From positions 2,987,805-3,051,804 of the forward strand of contig NZ_LT629731.1 of NCBI RefSeq assembly GCF_900104575.1: a stretch of DNA of 64,000 bases, read 5' to 3'. Under the pieces are notes generated by a model. It was not told the origin of the DNA. It did not search any database and saw nothing but the letters and a program-made list of their open reading frames with translations. The DNA comes from Bacillus tuaregi (GTDB lineage: Bacteria; Bacillota; Bacilli; Bacillales; Cytobacillaceae). This document shows, one piece after another, positions 8,556 through 17,452 of the stretch (positions within the stretch are counted from its first letter, which is position 1; each line of letters begins with the position of its first letter). The translations under genes and the position numbers were made by a program.

Positions 8556-9851
8556 TTAAGGATACAAACGATTTAATAAACGAGGGAATGGAATGGTTTC
8601 CCGAACATGTTCAACGCCACTAATCCACGCTACCGTTCTTTCTAGTCCTAGCCCAAAGCCAGAATGAGGTACAGAGCCATATTGACGAAGTTCTAAATAC
8701 CACTTATACGCATCTAAGTCTAATTGATGTTCTTCCAAGCGTTTTTTCAGCAGTTCCTCATCATGAACACGCTGAGAGCCACCAATAATCTCCCCATAGC
8801 CTTCTGGTGCAATTAAATCAGCACATAGAACCACATCATCTCGATTTGGATCAGGCTGCATATAAAATGGTTTTAATGTAGTAGGATAGTGTGTGATGAA
8901 GACAGGCTTATCAAAGCTTTCAGCAATAGCCGTTTCATGCGGTGCACCGAAATCATCTCCCCACTCAATGTCATTAAATCCCTTTTCATGCAATAAAGTA
9001 ATCGCATCATCATAGGAAATACGTGGAAACGGAGCCGTAATTTTCTCCAGTATACTCGTATCGCGTCCAAGCGTAGTTAATTCTAGCTTACAATTCTTTA
9101 GGACCGCTTGAACGACATAAGAGACATATTCTTCCTGGACGCGTAAATTTTCATCAAATTCACAAAAGGCCATTTCAGGCTCAATCATCCAAAACTCAAT
9201 TAAATGCCGGCGTGTTTTGGACTTTTCTGCTCTAAAGGTCGGTCCAAATGAAAATACTTTACCTAATGCCATCGCTGCTGCTTCCATGTATAGCTGACCG
9301 CTTTGAGATAGAAAGGCATCTTCATCAAAATATTTAGTTGCAAATAATTCCGTTGTTCCTTCAGGAGCACTTCCCGTCAAAATAGGTGGGTCAACCTTAA
9401 CAAAGCCATTTTGATTGAAAAATTCATAGGTTGCCCGGATAATCTCATTTCGAATTTTCATCACGGCATGCTGACGTTTGGAACGAAGCCATAAGTGGCG
9501 GTGATCCATTAGAAATTCTGTTCCATGTTCTTTCGGTGTAATGGGGTAATCAACAGAGTGATGCAGTACTTCGATTTCTTTTATATGCATTTCATAACCA
9601 AACGGGGAACGTTCATCCTTATGTACCACACCCGTTACATATAATGAGGACTCCTGGGTAATTGATTTTGCTGTTTGGAATACTTCTTCCGGTACCTCTG
9701 CCTTTGTTATAACACCTTGCATAAAGCCCGTTCCATCTCGCAGTTGTAAAAAAGCTATTTTACCACTAGAGCGTTTATTAGCAACCCAAGCGCCAATTTT
9801 TACTTCTTGATCAACATATTTATATACTTCAGCAATGGTTGTTTTAATCAC
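8556..9851 (-). CDS. asnS: Asparaginyl-tRNA synthetase
   Basis: 431 residues, a class IIb synthetase that charges tRNA-Asn. The N-terminal OB-fold anticodon-binding domain (about 15-100) is followed by the catalytic domain. Motif 2 is [16 protein letters not shown] and motif 3 is [11 protein letters not shown] near the C-terminus (last 30 residues). The start is a GTG with GGAGG about 11 bases upstream. It lies downstream of aspB, with a terminator between, as in B. subtilis where Asp/Asn genes cluster. The short upstream gap has no room for a T-box leader. Confidence 0.96.
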   Translation of the reverse strand: MIKTTIAEVYKYVDQEVKIGAWVANKRSSGKIAFLQLRDGTGFMQGVITKAEVPEEVFQTAKSITQESSLYVTGVVHKDERSPFGYEMHIKEIEVLHHSVDYPITPKEHGTEFLMDHRHLWLRSKRQHAVMKIRNEIIRATYEFFNQNGFVKVDPPILTGSAPEGTTELFATKYFDEDAFLSQSGQLYMEAAAMALGKVFSFGPTFRAEKSKTRRHLIEFWMIEPEMAFCEFDENLRVQEEYVSYVVQAVLKNCKLELTTLGRDTSILEKITAPFPRISYDDAITLLHEKGFNDIEWGDDFGAPHETAIAESFDKPVFITHYPTTLKPFYMQPDPNRDDVVLCADLIAPEGYGEIIGGSQRVHDEELLKKRLEEHQLDLDAYKWYLELRQYGSVPHSGFGLGLERTVAWISGVEHVRETIPFPRLLNRLYP

Positions 9852-9967
9852 GTTTATTGGTCCCTCCAGAAACTATAAAAGTCAACTATGTATCGTATCT
9901 AATTATACCTGTCTGTTTAATGACAAGCAAATCAATCCTTAGGGGATAAACAAAAGTGGAAAAACAC

Positions 9968-10003
9968 AAAAAAGGCGAAAAAATGAAAGTTTTCCGCCTT
10001 TTT
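9968..10003 (-). terminator. Terminator of aspB
   Basis: Stem AAAAAGGCG-AAAA pairs with TTTT-CCGCCTTTTT (9968-9981 with 9990-10003), 13 bases after the aspB stop on the minus strand. Confidence 0.85.
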
Positions 10004-10015
10004 ATTGAGTAGCTT

Positions 10016-11203
10016 TTACGAGTTCTTCTCGACAAATGCTTTTATACGAGACACTGCTTCTTCTAATAATTCAAGAGATGTTGCATAGGATAAACGAATA
10101 TTTTCTGGTGCCCCGAAGCCTGAGCCTGGAACAACCGCTACCTTCGCCTCTTCTAACAATGCGGCAGAAAATTCATCTACCGTTTTAAAGCCTGTTAATT
10201 CAGCTGCTTTTTGGGCATTAGGGAAAAGATAGAATGCACCTTGTGGTTTAATACATGTGATTCCAGGTATCTGAACTAGTTGGTCGTAGATGGTATTTAA
10301 TCGCTCTTCAAATGCTTTTCGCATCATCTCTACAGCATCCTGGGACCCACTGTAGGCTGCAATTGCCCCATACTGTGCTGTTGTATTCGGATTGGATGTA
10401 CTGTGACTGGCAAGGTTGGTCATAGCACTGATAATTTGCTTACTTCCTGCAGCATAGCCGATTCTCCAGCCTGTCATGGAATGAGATTTGGATACGCCGT
10501 TAATGATAATTGTTTGCTCCTTTAATTCCGGTGAAATTTGGGCAATAGAGATATGCTCATATGCACCATAAACTAATTTTTCATAAATTTCATCCGAAAT
10601 AATTAAAATGTCTTTAGCTAAACAAAGTTCACCTAATGCTGCAAGCTCATCCTTTGTATATATCATACCGGTTGGGTTGCTCGGTGAGTTGATAATGACA
10701 GCCTTTGTTTTATCAGTAATGACAGCCTCAAGCTGTTCCGGTGTTATTTTAAATTGGTTGTTTTCGTAGCCTTCCACATAAACGGGAACACCGCCAGCCA
10801 ATTTTACTTGCTCAGGATAGCTTACCCAGTATGGGGTAGGGATAATCACTTCATCCCCTTCATCAAGCAGGACCTGGAATAAGGTATAAAGTGCATGTTT
10901 CGCACCGCTTCCCACCATAATTTCTGTTACTTCATAATCTATACCTTGATCTTTTTTAAACTTCTTTACAATCTCTTCTTTTAAGGCAGGTAACCCTGCA
11001 GATGGAGTATACTTTGTTTGCCCTTCATTCATTGATTTTACAGCCGCATCGATAATATGCTGCGGGGTATTATAATCAGGTTCGCCGGCACCCAAACCAA
11101 TGACATCATGACCTGCTGCCTTTAGCTCCTTTGCTTTTGCAGTAATCGCTAATGTTGTTGATGGAGTTAATGTTTTTACTCTTCCTGCCAGTTTCGCTTC
11201 CAT
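10016..11203 (-). CDS. aspB: Aspartate aminotransferase (class I PLP enzyme)
   Basis: 395 residues, subgroup Ib aspartate aminotransferase. It moves the amino group between aspartate and 2-oxoglutarate. Visible cofactor residues: K239 in SKSHSMTGWRIGYA forms the Schiff base, D204 contacts the pyridine nitrogen, N176 sits in SNPTG, and R247 and the C-terminal R in NIRLSYA bind carboxylates. AGGAGT precedes the ATG. The gene lies between ypmB and asnS; the 61-base gap to ypmB has no terminator, so ypmB-aspB are likely cotranscribed. Confidence 0.95.
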   Translation of the reverse strand: MEAKLAGRVKTLTPSTTLAITAKAKELKAAGHDVIGLGAGEPDYNTPQHIIDAAVKSMNEGQTKYTPSAGLPALKEEIVKKFKKDQGIDYEVTEIMVGSGAKHALYTLFQVLLDEGDEVIIPTPYWVSYPEQVKLAGGVPVYVEGYENNQFKITPEQLEAVITDKTKAVIINSPSNPTGMIYTKDELAALGELCLAKDILIISDEIYEKLVYGAYEHISIAQISPELKEQTIIINGVSKSHSMTGWRIGYAAGSKQIISAMTNLASHSTSNPNTTAQYGAIAAYSGSQDAVEMMRKAFEERLNTIYDQLVQIPGITCIKPQGAFYLFPNAQKAAELTGFKTVDEFSAALLEEAKVAVVPGSGFGAPENIRLSYATSLELLEEAVSRIKAFVEKNS

Positions 11204-11264
11204 ATTTACTTCCTACTCCTTCTATCATGAATATATATGATCTGCTTATTAACAGATTTTCCCT

Positions 11265-11738
11265 TTATAAATTCTCAATTTTTTTCAACCATTCGCCACT
11301 TTCAAACACAACGGAATGGTAATTCAAGAGATTTTCTTTTGTACGGGAATGGATTTCCCACAGTGGAATTCCATTTTCCATACCAAGCTTAACTGAAATA
11401 ATTTCGGCTGAATCAATGTCTGCAAGAACCTTTTTTACGGCCTGCTCCCGAGTTAGTCCTTCAGTAGATTTTTTCACTAGTATCTTGCCTTTTTTTTCCG
11501 GAAGCCAGACAATTAGCTTGGTCCCCTTATCGTCTTCTCCCTGTACAATATAATAGGTTTCTTCCCCGTGATATGAACTAAATTCCTTCACTTTAGTTAA
11601 GGCAGTCTTCTCCAGTGCCTGTTTGACTGCGAATTCCTCTGCTTTTTTAACAGGCTCAACAGCATTAAAATAAACGACTGCCACTATTCCTGCTAAAATG
11701 ACTATGCATAAACTTAAAATAACTAACCACTTTTTCAT
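11265..11738 (-). CDS. ypmB: Membrane-anchored PepSY-like protein YpmB
   Basis: 157 residues from the ATG at 11738. A GTG three codons upstream overlaps the AAAGAG ribosome site and is less likely. One N-terminal membrane segment (about 4-24) with the rest outside. The outer part carries two PepSY-like repeats (EQAVKKVLADIDSAEIISVKLGMENGIPLWEI resembles the PepSY fold). B. subtilis YpmB lies at the same place before aspB. PepSY domains are often inhibitory or regulatory outside the cell, but its role here is unknown. Confidence 0.82.
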   Translation of the reverse strand: MKKWLVILSLCIVILAGIVAVVYFNAVEPVKKAEEFAVKQALEKTALTKVKEFSSYHGEETYYIVQGEDDKGTKLIVWLPEKKGKILVKKSTEGLTREQAVKKVLADIDSAEIISVKLGMENGIPLWEIHSRTKENLLNYHSVVFESGEWLKKIENL

Positions 11739-11909
11739 TATTATCACTCTTTATTTATCAAAAGTATGGAGAGGCGTATTTTGTTCTTATGTACGAAAAC
11801 ATTTCATTTTTTATTTTCCAACCTGGAAACGCCTCCTGAAGTCTCGTCATTTTTTTCTACTTATATCGTCACTTTAACCTGGTTAAAATAACGAAACAGG
11901 ATAGCCTTA
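11739..11909 (-). promoter_or_regulatory. Structured leader upstream of ypmB with a five-codon ORF
   Basis: Between the promoter and ypmB the transcript holds, in order: a 7-bp inverted repeat TTTAACC-A-GGTTAAA (11873-11887); an excellent ribosome site AGGAGGC (11831-11837); a small TTTCCA-N3-TGGAAA hairpin; and a TTG-initiated ORF of only five codons (M-E-N-K-K, 11804-11821). Further on, ACGCCTC (11772-11778 region) can pair with GAGGCGT of the ribosome site. In B. subtilis the ypmA gene lies here, and its product starts with a similar Met-Glu-rich segment, so this may be a ypmA remnant or a regulatory leader peptide. See findings. Confidence 0.45.
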
Positions 11910-11915
11910 TGAATT

Positions 11916-11924
11916 ATTATAACA
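11916..11924 (-). promoter_or_regulatory. Extended -10 promoter for ypmB-aspB
   Basis: TGTTATAAT on the minus strand is a perfect extended -10 (TGnTATAAT). A TTGAAC lies 19 bases upstream (11941-11946), wider than usual, but an extended -10 tolerates a poor -35. Start of transcription would be near 11909, about 170 bases before ypmB. Confidence 0.6.
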
Positions 11925-11983
11925 GCTTACATGTAAATTAGTTCAATTTTTCATTAAATTATTCTAGTTCAAACCGTCCTTTA

Positions 11984-12019
11984 GGCTGCAAATTGCAGCC
12001 CCTTTTTATGTGGCTGCAA
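11984..12019. repeat. Competing hairpins downstream of dinG
   Basis: GGCTGC-N5-GCAGCC (11984-12000) is followed by CCTTTTTA, and a second GGCTGCAA occurs at 12012-12019. The middle TTGCAGCC can pair with either flanking GGCTGCAA, so two exclusive hairpins are possible. On the plus strand the first looks like a terminator; on the minus strand, 22 bases past dinG, no T run follows. Confidence 0.5.
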
Positions 12020-12040
12020 TTTATAATTGAAACGTTACAC

Positions 12041-14827
12041 CTACAGCCATTTATGAATAAAATGGACAGTCTGACCGATATCCATTTCATTTTCCTGAAC
12101 ACCTGGCAGCGAGTCAAGAAAAATCTTTCCGTATTGTGCTGATAGAATTCGACGATCAAAGACAATCATGATACCTTTATCGTTTTTCGTCCGTATGAGA
12201 CGGCCAAAGCCCTGTTTAAAACGCAAAACCGCTTCCGGAAGCGAATAATCATAAAATGGATTCCCGCCACTCGTTTGTATCCTCTTGCATTTTGCCTCTG
12301 TCAGTGGATCATCAGGGGGTGAGAAAGGCAGTCTGACCATAATAAGACAAGAAAGGTCTTCACCCGGGATATCAATCCCTTCCCAAAAACTACTTGTACC
12401 AAGTAGAATCGCTTTATCAAAGCGCTGGAAATTCTTCACAAGTCTAGTGCGACTGCCAGCCGTAATACCCTGTGCCAGCATCGTATATTCCTGTAAAAAT
12501 CCACTTTCCTTTATAAGCTCATATGTTTTCCGAAGCATATCATATGACGTAAAAAGGATCATCAAACGCCCTTTCGTAGCTTCTGCAATAGAAATAATAT
12601 GGGCACTAATTGACGACACATACTCCTGTATTGGGACAGAGTTTACTTCAGGTAAATCATTCGAAATGATTAATTTCACTTGATTTCCATAATCAAAAGG
12701 AGACGGAATTTGCTCATAATGGCACGATTCAGACTGTAACCCTAAAGCTTCTGTCATAAAGGAAAATGAACCTTTAACAGATAAAGTTGCTGAAGTGACC
12801 ACGACACTCTTTTTTTGCTGGAATAACAGCTCTCTAAGCTGATTTGAAACAGATACCGGCTGCGAGTAAAGCGTGGTTCTATTCTGCCATGAGCGGGCAT
12901 CCATTTCAATCCACGCTACATCATCAGTGTGATTTTCGTGGATGATTTTCCTAATACATTTCTTTAATTTCTCAATATCCTCAAGCCATGCAGCGGTTTC
13001 ATGTACTACAGCTTCATGGGGGATATCTATTCTACCCTGTTTCTTCAACATATCAAAACGAGAAGAGATTTCTTTTGAATAATCATTTAATAGAAATAGG
13101 AATTGCTCCGCCTTTGCCCTGAAAGCTTTTGTCTCTCTCGACATATCAAATTGGAATGAACAGCTCATTCTGCCTTGAATCTTATTTACACTTTTTTTAG
13201 CTATCATGGCAAGAATGGAGAAGAGCTCATCCATCGTAAAAACTAATTCAGACATGATATCATTCAGGTCAACGGAAGAAAGCAGCCCCCGTTCTTGTTT
13301 AGAATGCTCCTGCAGTAAGGCAGCTATTTTTTGAGAAAGCATTTTCTGCTCTGACAGTCCCATCTGCTGAAGAAGATATCTTGTCGATGCATAATCCATT
13401 TTGCTGCCAAAATATTTCCCAGCTACCTGTTCAAAATGATGCCCCTCATCAATAATGATAAAATCAGACTCGGGAAGTACGTGATTATCAGCTGTAAGAT
13501 TTGCAAGCAATAGACTGTGATTGGTGATAACAATATCAGCCCTTTTCGCTTTTTCACGCATTTTTAAATAAAAATCGCTGTTTTCTCCAGACTGCTTTCG
13601 TCTATGAAAACTGTCATCATGTTTAATTCGATGCCAGAACAAGTTTCCTCCGCTTGATAAATTTAACTCATCACGGTCACCCGTACTGGTTTCAGTAAGC
13701 CAAACAAGAATTTGCATCTTTGTTAAAGTTGTATCATAATTATCATTCTCTTCTTGAAGGAGTCTAACAAACTTTTCAATATTAATATAATGCCCTTTAC
13801 CTTTCATCAACACTGCTTGAAAAGGAAAGTCTACCGCCTTTCTTAATAAAGGGATATCCTTTTGCAGTAGCTGCTCCTGAAGCTGGTTTGTATAGGTGCT
13901 GATTATAACCGGCTTTTTACTGCTAACAGCCTTATAGAGGGCAGGCAATAAATAGGCAAGTGATTTTCCTACACCGGTTCCGGCTTCAATCATTGCATGC
14001 AGCTCATGTTGAAAGGAATGATAAACGATATCCATCATTTGATACTGACCTTTTCTTGTCTCAAAGGCTGGAAATGCTCTTTTTAGTAGATGTTCTTTCT
14101 CAAATTCCTGTAGTGGATAGTTAGGCTCCTCTCGGTCCGCAAAGCTCTCTTCGGCAGAAGGAGTTTTGAGACAAACTCCTTTATACTCAAAATAATCGGG
14201 AATTTCTTCAATCTCCGTTTCTCTTTCTGCTAGAAGCTCTTCGACGATATCAATTAAATCACTTTTTAACCCGCCTGAAAGATGATGGAGCTGCCTAAGC
14301 GTTTTTAATGGCAGTTTCTGCAAACGATCAAATAAAATCAGTAATAGTTCACCGGTTGCATAGGCATCACTATCAGCCTGATGGGGTCTGTCATGCAGAA
14401 GGCCTTCTTGAACAGCCAAATCAGATAATTTATAACTGTCACTTGATGGAAAAAGAATCCTTGCCAATTCCACGGTATCTAGAACAGGGCCATAAAAGCC
14501 CTCAAAACCGGCCATAATTAATTCTTCTTGTAAAAAGGATAAATCAAATAACACATTATGTGCGACAAAAAATGCATCCTGCAACATTTCCATTATTTTA
14601 GGAGCAATGTCCGGAAATTTCGGCGCGTCCTTTACCATCTCATCTGTTAGTCCTGTTAATTCTTCAATAAAGACAGGAATAGATTGTCCGGGGTTCAGTA
14701 ATGATGAAAATTGGTCTACGATGCACCCATTTTCAATTACTACAGCTGCAAACTGGATAATACGATCCCCTTTTTTAACTGAATTCCCGGTTGTTTCTAG
14801 ATCAATCACAATATATTTATTACTCAT
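12041..14827 (-). CDS. dinG: DinG family exonuclease/helicase-like protein
   Basis: 928 residues, close to B. subtilis DinG (931). The N-terminal DEDD 3'-5' exonuclease domain (about 1-170) shows D9-x-E11 in VIDLETTG. It is fused to an XPD/DinG-type superfamily 2 helicase domain with Walker A AGTGVGKS (about 281-289) and a DEGH box near 458. The four-Cys iron-sulphur cluster of E. coli DinG is not evident between these motifs, as expected for the Firmicutes form, reported to act as an exonuclease without helicase activity. GAGGTG precedes the ATG. Confidence 0.94.
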   Translation of the reverse strand: MSNKYIVIDLETTGNSVKKGDRIIQFAAVVIENGCIVDQFSSLLNPGQSIPVFIEELTGLTDEMVKDAPKFPDIAPKIMEMLQDAFFVAHNVLFDLSFLQEELIMAGFEGFYGPVLDTVELARILFPSSDSYKLSDLAVQEGLLHDRPHQADSDAYATGELLLILFDRLQKLPLKTLRQLHHLSGGLKSDLIDIVEELLAERETEIEEIPDYFEYKGVCLKTPSAEESFADREEPNYPLQEFEKEHLLKRAFPAFETRKGQYQMMDIVYHSFQHELHAMIEAGTGVGKSLAYLLPALYKAVSSKKPVIISTYTNQLQEQLLQKDIPLLRKAVDFPFQAVLMKGKGHYINIEKFVRLLQEENDNYDTTLTKMQILVWLTETSTGDRDELNLSSGGNLFWHRIKHDDSFHRRKQSGENSDFYLKMREKAKRADIVITNHSLLLANLTADNHVLPESDFIIIDEGHHFEQVAGKYFGSKMDYASTRYLLQQMGLSEQKMLSQKIAALLQEHSKQERGLLSSVDLNDIMSELVFTMDELFSILAMIAKKSVNKIQGRMSCSFQFDMSRETKAFRAKAEQFLFLLNDYSKEISSRFDMLKKQGRIDIPHEAVVHETAAWLEDIEKLKKCIRKIIHENHTDDVAWIEMDARSWQNRTTLYSQPVSVSNQLRELLFQQKKSVVVTSATLSVKGSFSFMTEALGLQSESCHYEQIPSPFDYGNQVKLIISNDLPEVNSVPIQEYVSSISAHIISIAEATKGRLMILFTSYDMLRKTYELIKESGFLQEYTMLAQGITAGSRTRLVKNFQRFDKAILLGTSSFWEGIDIPGEDLSCLIMVRLPFSPPDDPLTEAKCKRIQTSGGNPFYDYSLPEAVLRFKQGFGRLIRTKNDKGIMIVFDRRILSAQYGKIFLDSLPGVQENEMDIGQTVHFIHKWL

Positions 14828-15018
14828 CTATTTACACCTCAAACATTCCGTTTCCCAATCAAACTAGAATGTGGTTTACACTTTTATATTTTTGACTAGC
14901 CATTACAGAGCCATATTTTTAAACGGTATCATATTTTACAGGAAAGAAAAAGAGTTTCATGCAATCCACCTTAACAAGCTCTTCAGCCTTTACCCATTCT
15001 ATTTTGCCCAGTTTATAT

Positions 15019-15049
15019 GAAAAGCTGACTCAATTTGAGTCAGCTTTTC
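15019..15049 (-). terminator. Terminator of the panBCD operon
   Basis: A perfect 13-bp stem, GAAAAGCTGACTC (15019-15031) with GAGTCAGCTTTTC (15037-15049), follows the panD stop on the minus strand. Confidence 0.85.
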
Positions 15050-15052
15050 CAT

Positions 15053-15436
15053 TTACATTATAGTCATTTCAGGTTCTGCGTGGATGATTTCCTTAATTCG
15101 ATTCTCTTCACCCATAATAGCCACTCTTGGATGATGATCAGCAATTTTATCTTCATGTACTAAAGCATAAGAAATGATAATAACGGTATCTCCTGGCTGT
15201 ACAAGACGAGCTGCCGCTCCATTTAGACAAATGGTTCCAGAACCTCTTTGCCCAGGGATAATATATGTTTCTAAGCGTGCACCGTTATTATTATTGACGA
15301 TTTGCACCTTTTCATTTGCAACCATCCCTACCGCATCGATAATATCAGTATCGATGGTAATACTTCCTACATAATTTAAATTGGCTTCTGTAACGGTTGC
15401 ACGATGGATTTTACCATTCATCATGGTGCGAAACAT
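15053..15436 (-). CDS. panD: Aspartate 1-decarboxylase (pyruvoyl enzyme)
   Basis: 127 residues, the normal length. It makes beta-alanine from aspartate for pantothenate. The proenzyme cuts itself between G24 and S25 in YVGSITID, and S25 becomes the pyruvoyl group. K9 and R54-like substrate residues and the [11 protein letters not shown] segment are present. AGGAGG lies 8 bases before the ATG, 11 bases after panC. It is the last gene of panBCD. Confidence 0.97.
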   Translation of the reverse strand: MFRTMMNGKIHRATVTEANLNYVGSITIDTDIIDAVGMVANEKVQIVNNNNGARLETYIIPGQRGSGTICLNGAAARLVQPGDTVIIISYALVHEDKIADHHPRVAIMGEENRIKEIIHAEPEMTIM

Positions 15437-15447
15437 TCTGCTTCCTC

Positions 15448-16296
15448 CTATTCTTCTACTAAAATCACATTATCTATTAAACGGGCTTTTGAAAATTTAA
15501 CGGCTAGCGCCATAATAAAATTGCCTTGCACCACTTCGACTTTTTCAAGATCAGGATAGGTTAGAATACTAACATAATCAATTTGACCAGACGTTTCAGT
15601 TTGAATTCTATCCGAAATCACCTGAACGATTCTTTCAGGATTAACCTCTCCTGCTTTGATCCTATTAACCGCATCTAGCAGACTTCGATAAAGTGCCGGT
15701 GCTTCAGCACGTTCTTTTTCCGACAAGTAAACATTTCGTGAACTTTTCGCTAAGCCATCATGCTCTCTTACCGTATCAACAGGTACAATCTGCAAAGGGA
15801 AATTGAAGTCATTCACAAGGCCCTCTATCACAGCAAGCTGCTGTGCATCTTTTTTTCCAAAATAGGCTTTATCCGGCTGCACAAGATGAAAAAGCTTGCT
15901 TACTACCGTTGCAACCCCATCGAAATGACCGGGACGAGATTCACCACATAGCACATCCGTTCGTTTTTTTACCTTCATCGTTACAGAAAGCTCATTCGGG
16001 TACATTTCCGTAACAGATGGGTGGAAAATAATATCCACACCTTCTTCCTGTGCTACCTTTTGATCCTGCTCAAAATCTCTAGGATAGGATTCTAAATCTT
16101 CGTTAGGTCCAAATTGTAACGGATTTACGAATATACTTAGAACAACCACTTGATTTTCCTCACGTGCTTTTTTTAATAAAGCTTTGTGTCCTTCATGGAG
16201 ATACCCCATTGTTGGTACAAAACCAATCGTTTTTTGTTGTGATTTCTCAGCCTTTATAGCTGCCTTTAAATCAGAAATCGTGGTGATTACTCTCAT
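15448..16296 (-). CDS. panC: Pantothenate synthetase
   Basis: 282 residues. It joins pantoate and beta-alanine using ATP. The nucleotide site is seen as MGYLHEGH (HIGH-like, residues about 29-36) and [12 protein letters not shown] (KMSKS-like). Two ATGs are adjacent (16299 and 16296); the second is used because it is better spaced from GGTGGG and matches the family start M-R-x-I-T. The start overlaps the panB stop, so the two are translationally coupled. Confidence 0.96.
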   Translation of the reverse strand: MRVITTISDLKAAIKAEKSQQKTIGFVPTMGYLHEGHKALLKKAREENQVVVLSIFVNPLQFGPNEDLESYPRDFEQDQKVAQEEGVDIIFHPSVTEMYPNELSVTMKVKKRTDVLCGESRPGHFDGVATVVSKLFHLVQPDKAYFGKKDAQQLAVIEGLVNDFNFPLQIVPVDTVREHDGLAKSSRNVYLSEKERAEAPALYRSLLDAVNRIKAGEVNPERIVQVISDRIQTETSGQIDYVSILTYPDLEKVEVVQGNFIMALAVKFSKARLIDNVILVEE

Positions 16297-17129
16297 CATT
16301 TCCCACCATAAAGAGTCTGCAACTCTTCCTCTGCCATTGTATAACTATGTTTTTCTGCTGGAAATTCTCTAGATTTTACCTCACTCACATACTGCTTTAA
16401 GCCTTCCACAACCATTCCATCTATAGAGCAGTATTGTTTAACAAATTTCGCCACTCGTTCAACACCATAGCCAGCCACATCATGGTAAACGAGAACTTGT
16501 CCATCTGTACCATCACCAGCACCAATTCCAATGGTAGGAATCGTTAGTAGACTACTAATTTTAGTTGCTAATTGTTTAGGAACACATTCAAGAACAATCA
16601 TAAAGGCACCAGCTTCTTCACATTTTTTGGCGTCCTCTATGAGCTTTCTAGCTGCTTCGGCATTTTTCCCTTGTACCTTGTAGCCACCTAATACACCAAC
16701 AGATTGCGGCGTTAACCCAAGATGTGAGCATACAGGGATACCAGCCTGTGTTAAAGCTTTAATATGCTCTAGTACACCATCGGCACCTTCCAGCTTTACA
16801 GCATTTGCACCGCTTTCCTGCATCATCCTCGCGCTTGTCATAATCGTATCCTTAATGGAGAGATGATAGCTAGCAAAAGGAAGATCAACAATGGTGAAAG
16901 TATCTTTCGCACCTCTTTTAACGGCTTTTGTATGGTGGATCATATCTTCTACTGTAACAGGAATGGTGGAATCATATCCTAGTACGACCATACCAAGCGA
17001 ATCCCCTACAAGAATGACATCAGCCTCAGCCTGGTCTGCATGCTTTGCAGACGGATAATCATACGCTGTAATCATGGCTATTGCTTCGCCGTTTTTTTTC
17101 ATTTTCATAAAATCAGTAGTTTGCTTCAT
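16296..17129 (-). CDS. panB: 3-methyl-2-oxobutanoate hydroxymethyltransferase
   Basis: 277 residues from the ATG at 17129, with AGGAGG 7 bases upstream; an upstream extension of the frame has no ribosome site. It adds a hydroxymethyl group from methylene-tetrahydrofolate to 2-oxoisovalerate, the first committed step to pantothenate. The metal and substrate residues are visible in [30 protein letters not shown] and KLEGA, and the catalytic Glu lies in VLECVP. It is first in panBCD and follows a structured leader. Confidence 0.96.
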   Translation of the reverse strand: MKQTTDFMKMKKNGEAIAMITAYDYPSAKHADQAEADVILVGDSLGMVVLGYDSTIPVTVEDMIHHTKAVKRGAKDTFTIVDLPFASYHLSIKDTIMTSARMMQESGANAVKLEGADGVLEHIKALTQAGIPVCSHLGLTPQSVGVLGGYKVQGKNAEAARKLIEDAKKCEEAGAFMIVLECVPKQLATKISSLLTIPTIGIGAGDGTDGQVLVYHDVAGYGVERVAKFVKQYCSIDGMVVEGLKQYVSEVKSREFPAEKHSYTMAEEELQTLYGGK

Positions 17130-17227
17130 TCCAATTCCTCCTGTTAGGAAGAGGCATAACACGTTTAGAGTATGATCTGGTTGACTTTCAGAATAGGACA
17201 CAAAATCATGTTCTATTTCCGGTTAGT

Positions 17228-17261
17228 CAAAAAAATCCTTCTACACAGCAGAAGGATTTTG
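17228..17261 (-). terminator. Intrinsic terminator in the panB leader
   Basis: AAATCCTTCT and AGAAGGATTT form a 10-bp stem with a 7-base loop (17233-17242 with 17250-17259), then a run of seven T on the minus strand. It lies between the promoter at 17418-17446 and panB, so it can act as an attenuator as well as end birA transcripts. Confidence 0.8.
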
Positions 17262-17291
17262 AATAGTAAGTTACGTGTTTTATCCCTCTGT

Positions 17292-17367
17292 CCTGGTCCT
17301 ATTTTCGGATCTAGGCAGATATTATTATTGAATCCATTTACTTGCATTGGTGCAGTTCACAACAATG
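17292..17367 (-). ncRNA. Two leader hairpins before panB, candidate pan RNA motif
   Basis: The minus-strand leader holds two hairpins upstream of the terminator. The first (17345-17367) is CATTG-TT-GTG over a 5-base loop with CAC-CAATG. The second (17292-17315) pairs CCT/AGG and TCC/GGA with an interrupted middle, leaving A residues at 17312 and 17310 bulged or mismatched. Weinberg and colleagues described a pan motif, a stem with two bulged As often in tandem before panB genes in Firmicutes. The location and shape fit; I cannot verify the consensus sequence here. Confidence 0.45.
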
Positions 17368-17417
17368 ATACCGCCCATAAGAAATTATAACAGATAAAAT
17401 TAATTTTTGACTATAAT

Positions 17418-17446
17418 AATATATAATTTTCACAATAATTTGTCAA
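17418..17446 (-). promoter_or_regulatory. Sigma-A promoter of panBCD
   Basis: TTGACA (17441-17446), 17 bases, TATATT (17418-17423): a perfect -35 with ideal spacing and a 5/6 -10. It starts only 7 bases past the birA stop, giving a leader of about 280 bases before panB. Confidence 0.8.
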
Positions 17447-17452
17447 CAATTG

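Noticed and set aside
9852-10015. T-box leader for asnS
   Set aside because: The gap is only 164 bases, includes the aspB terminator, and lacks the conserved T-box core.
11959-12165. Minus-strand frame overlapping the dinG end
   Set aside because: It is a shifted frame within dinG that continues into the hairpin region, with no start signal of its own.
17263-17400. T-box riboswitch or short ORF (MGGIIVVN...) in the panB leader
   Set aside because: No T-box core sequence is present, and the 17-codon ORF has no ribosome site.
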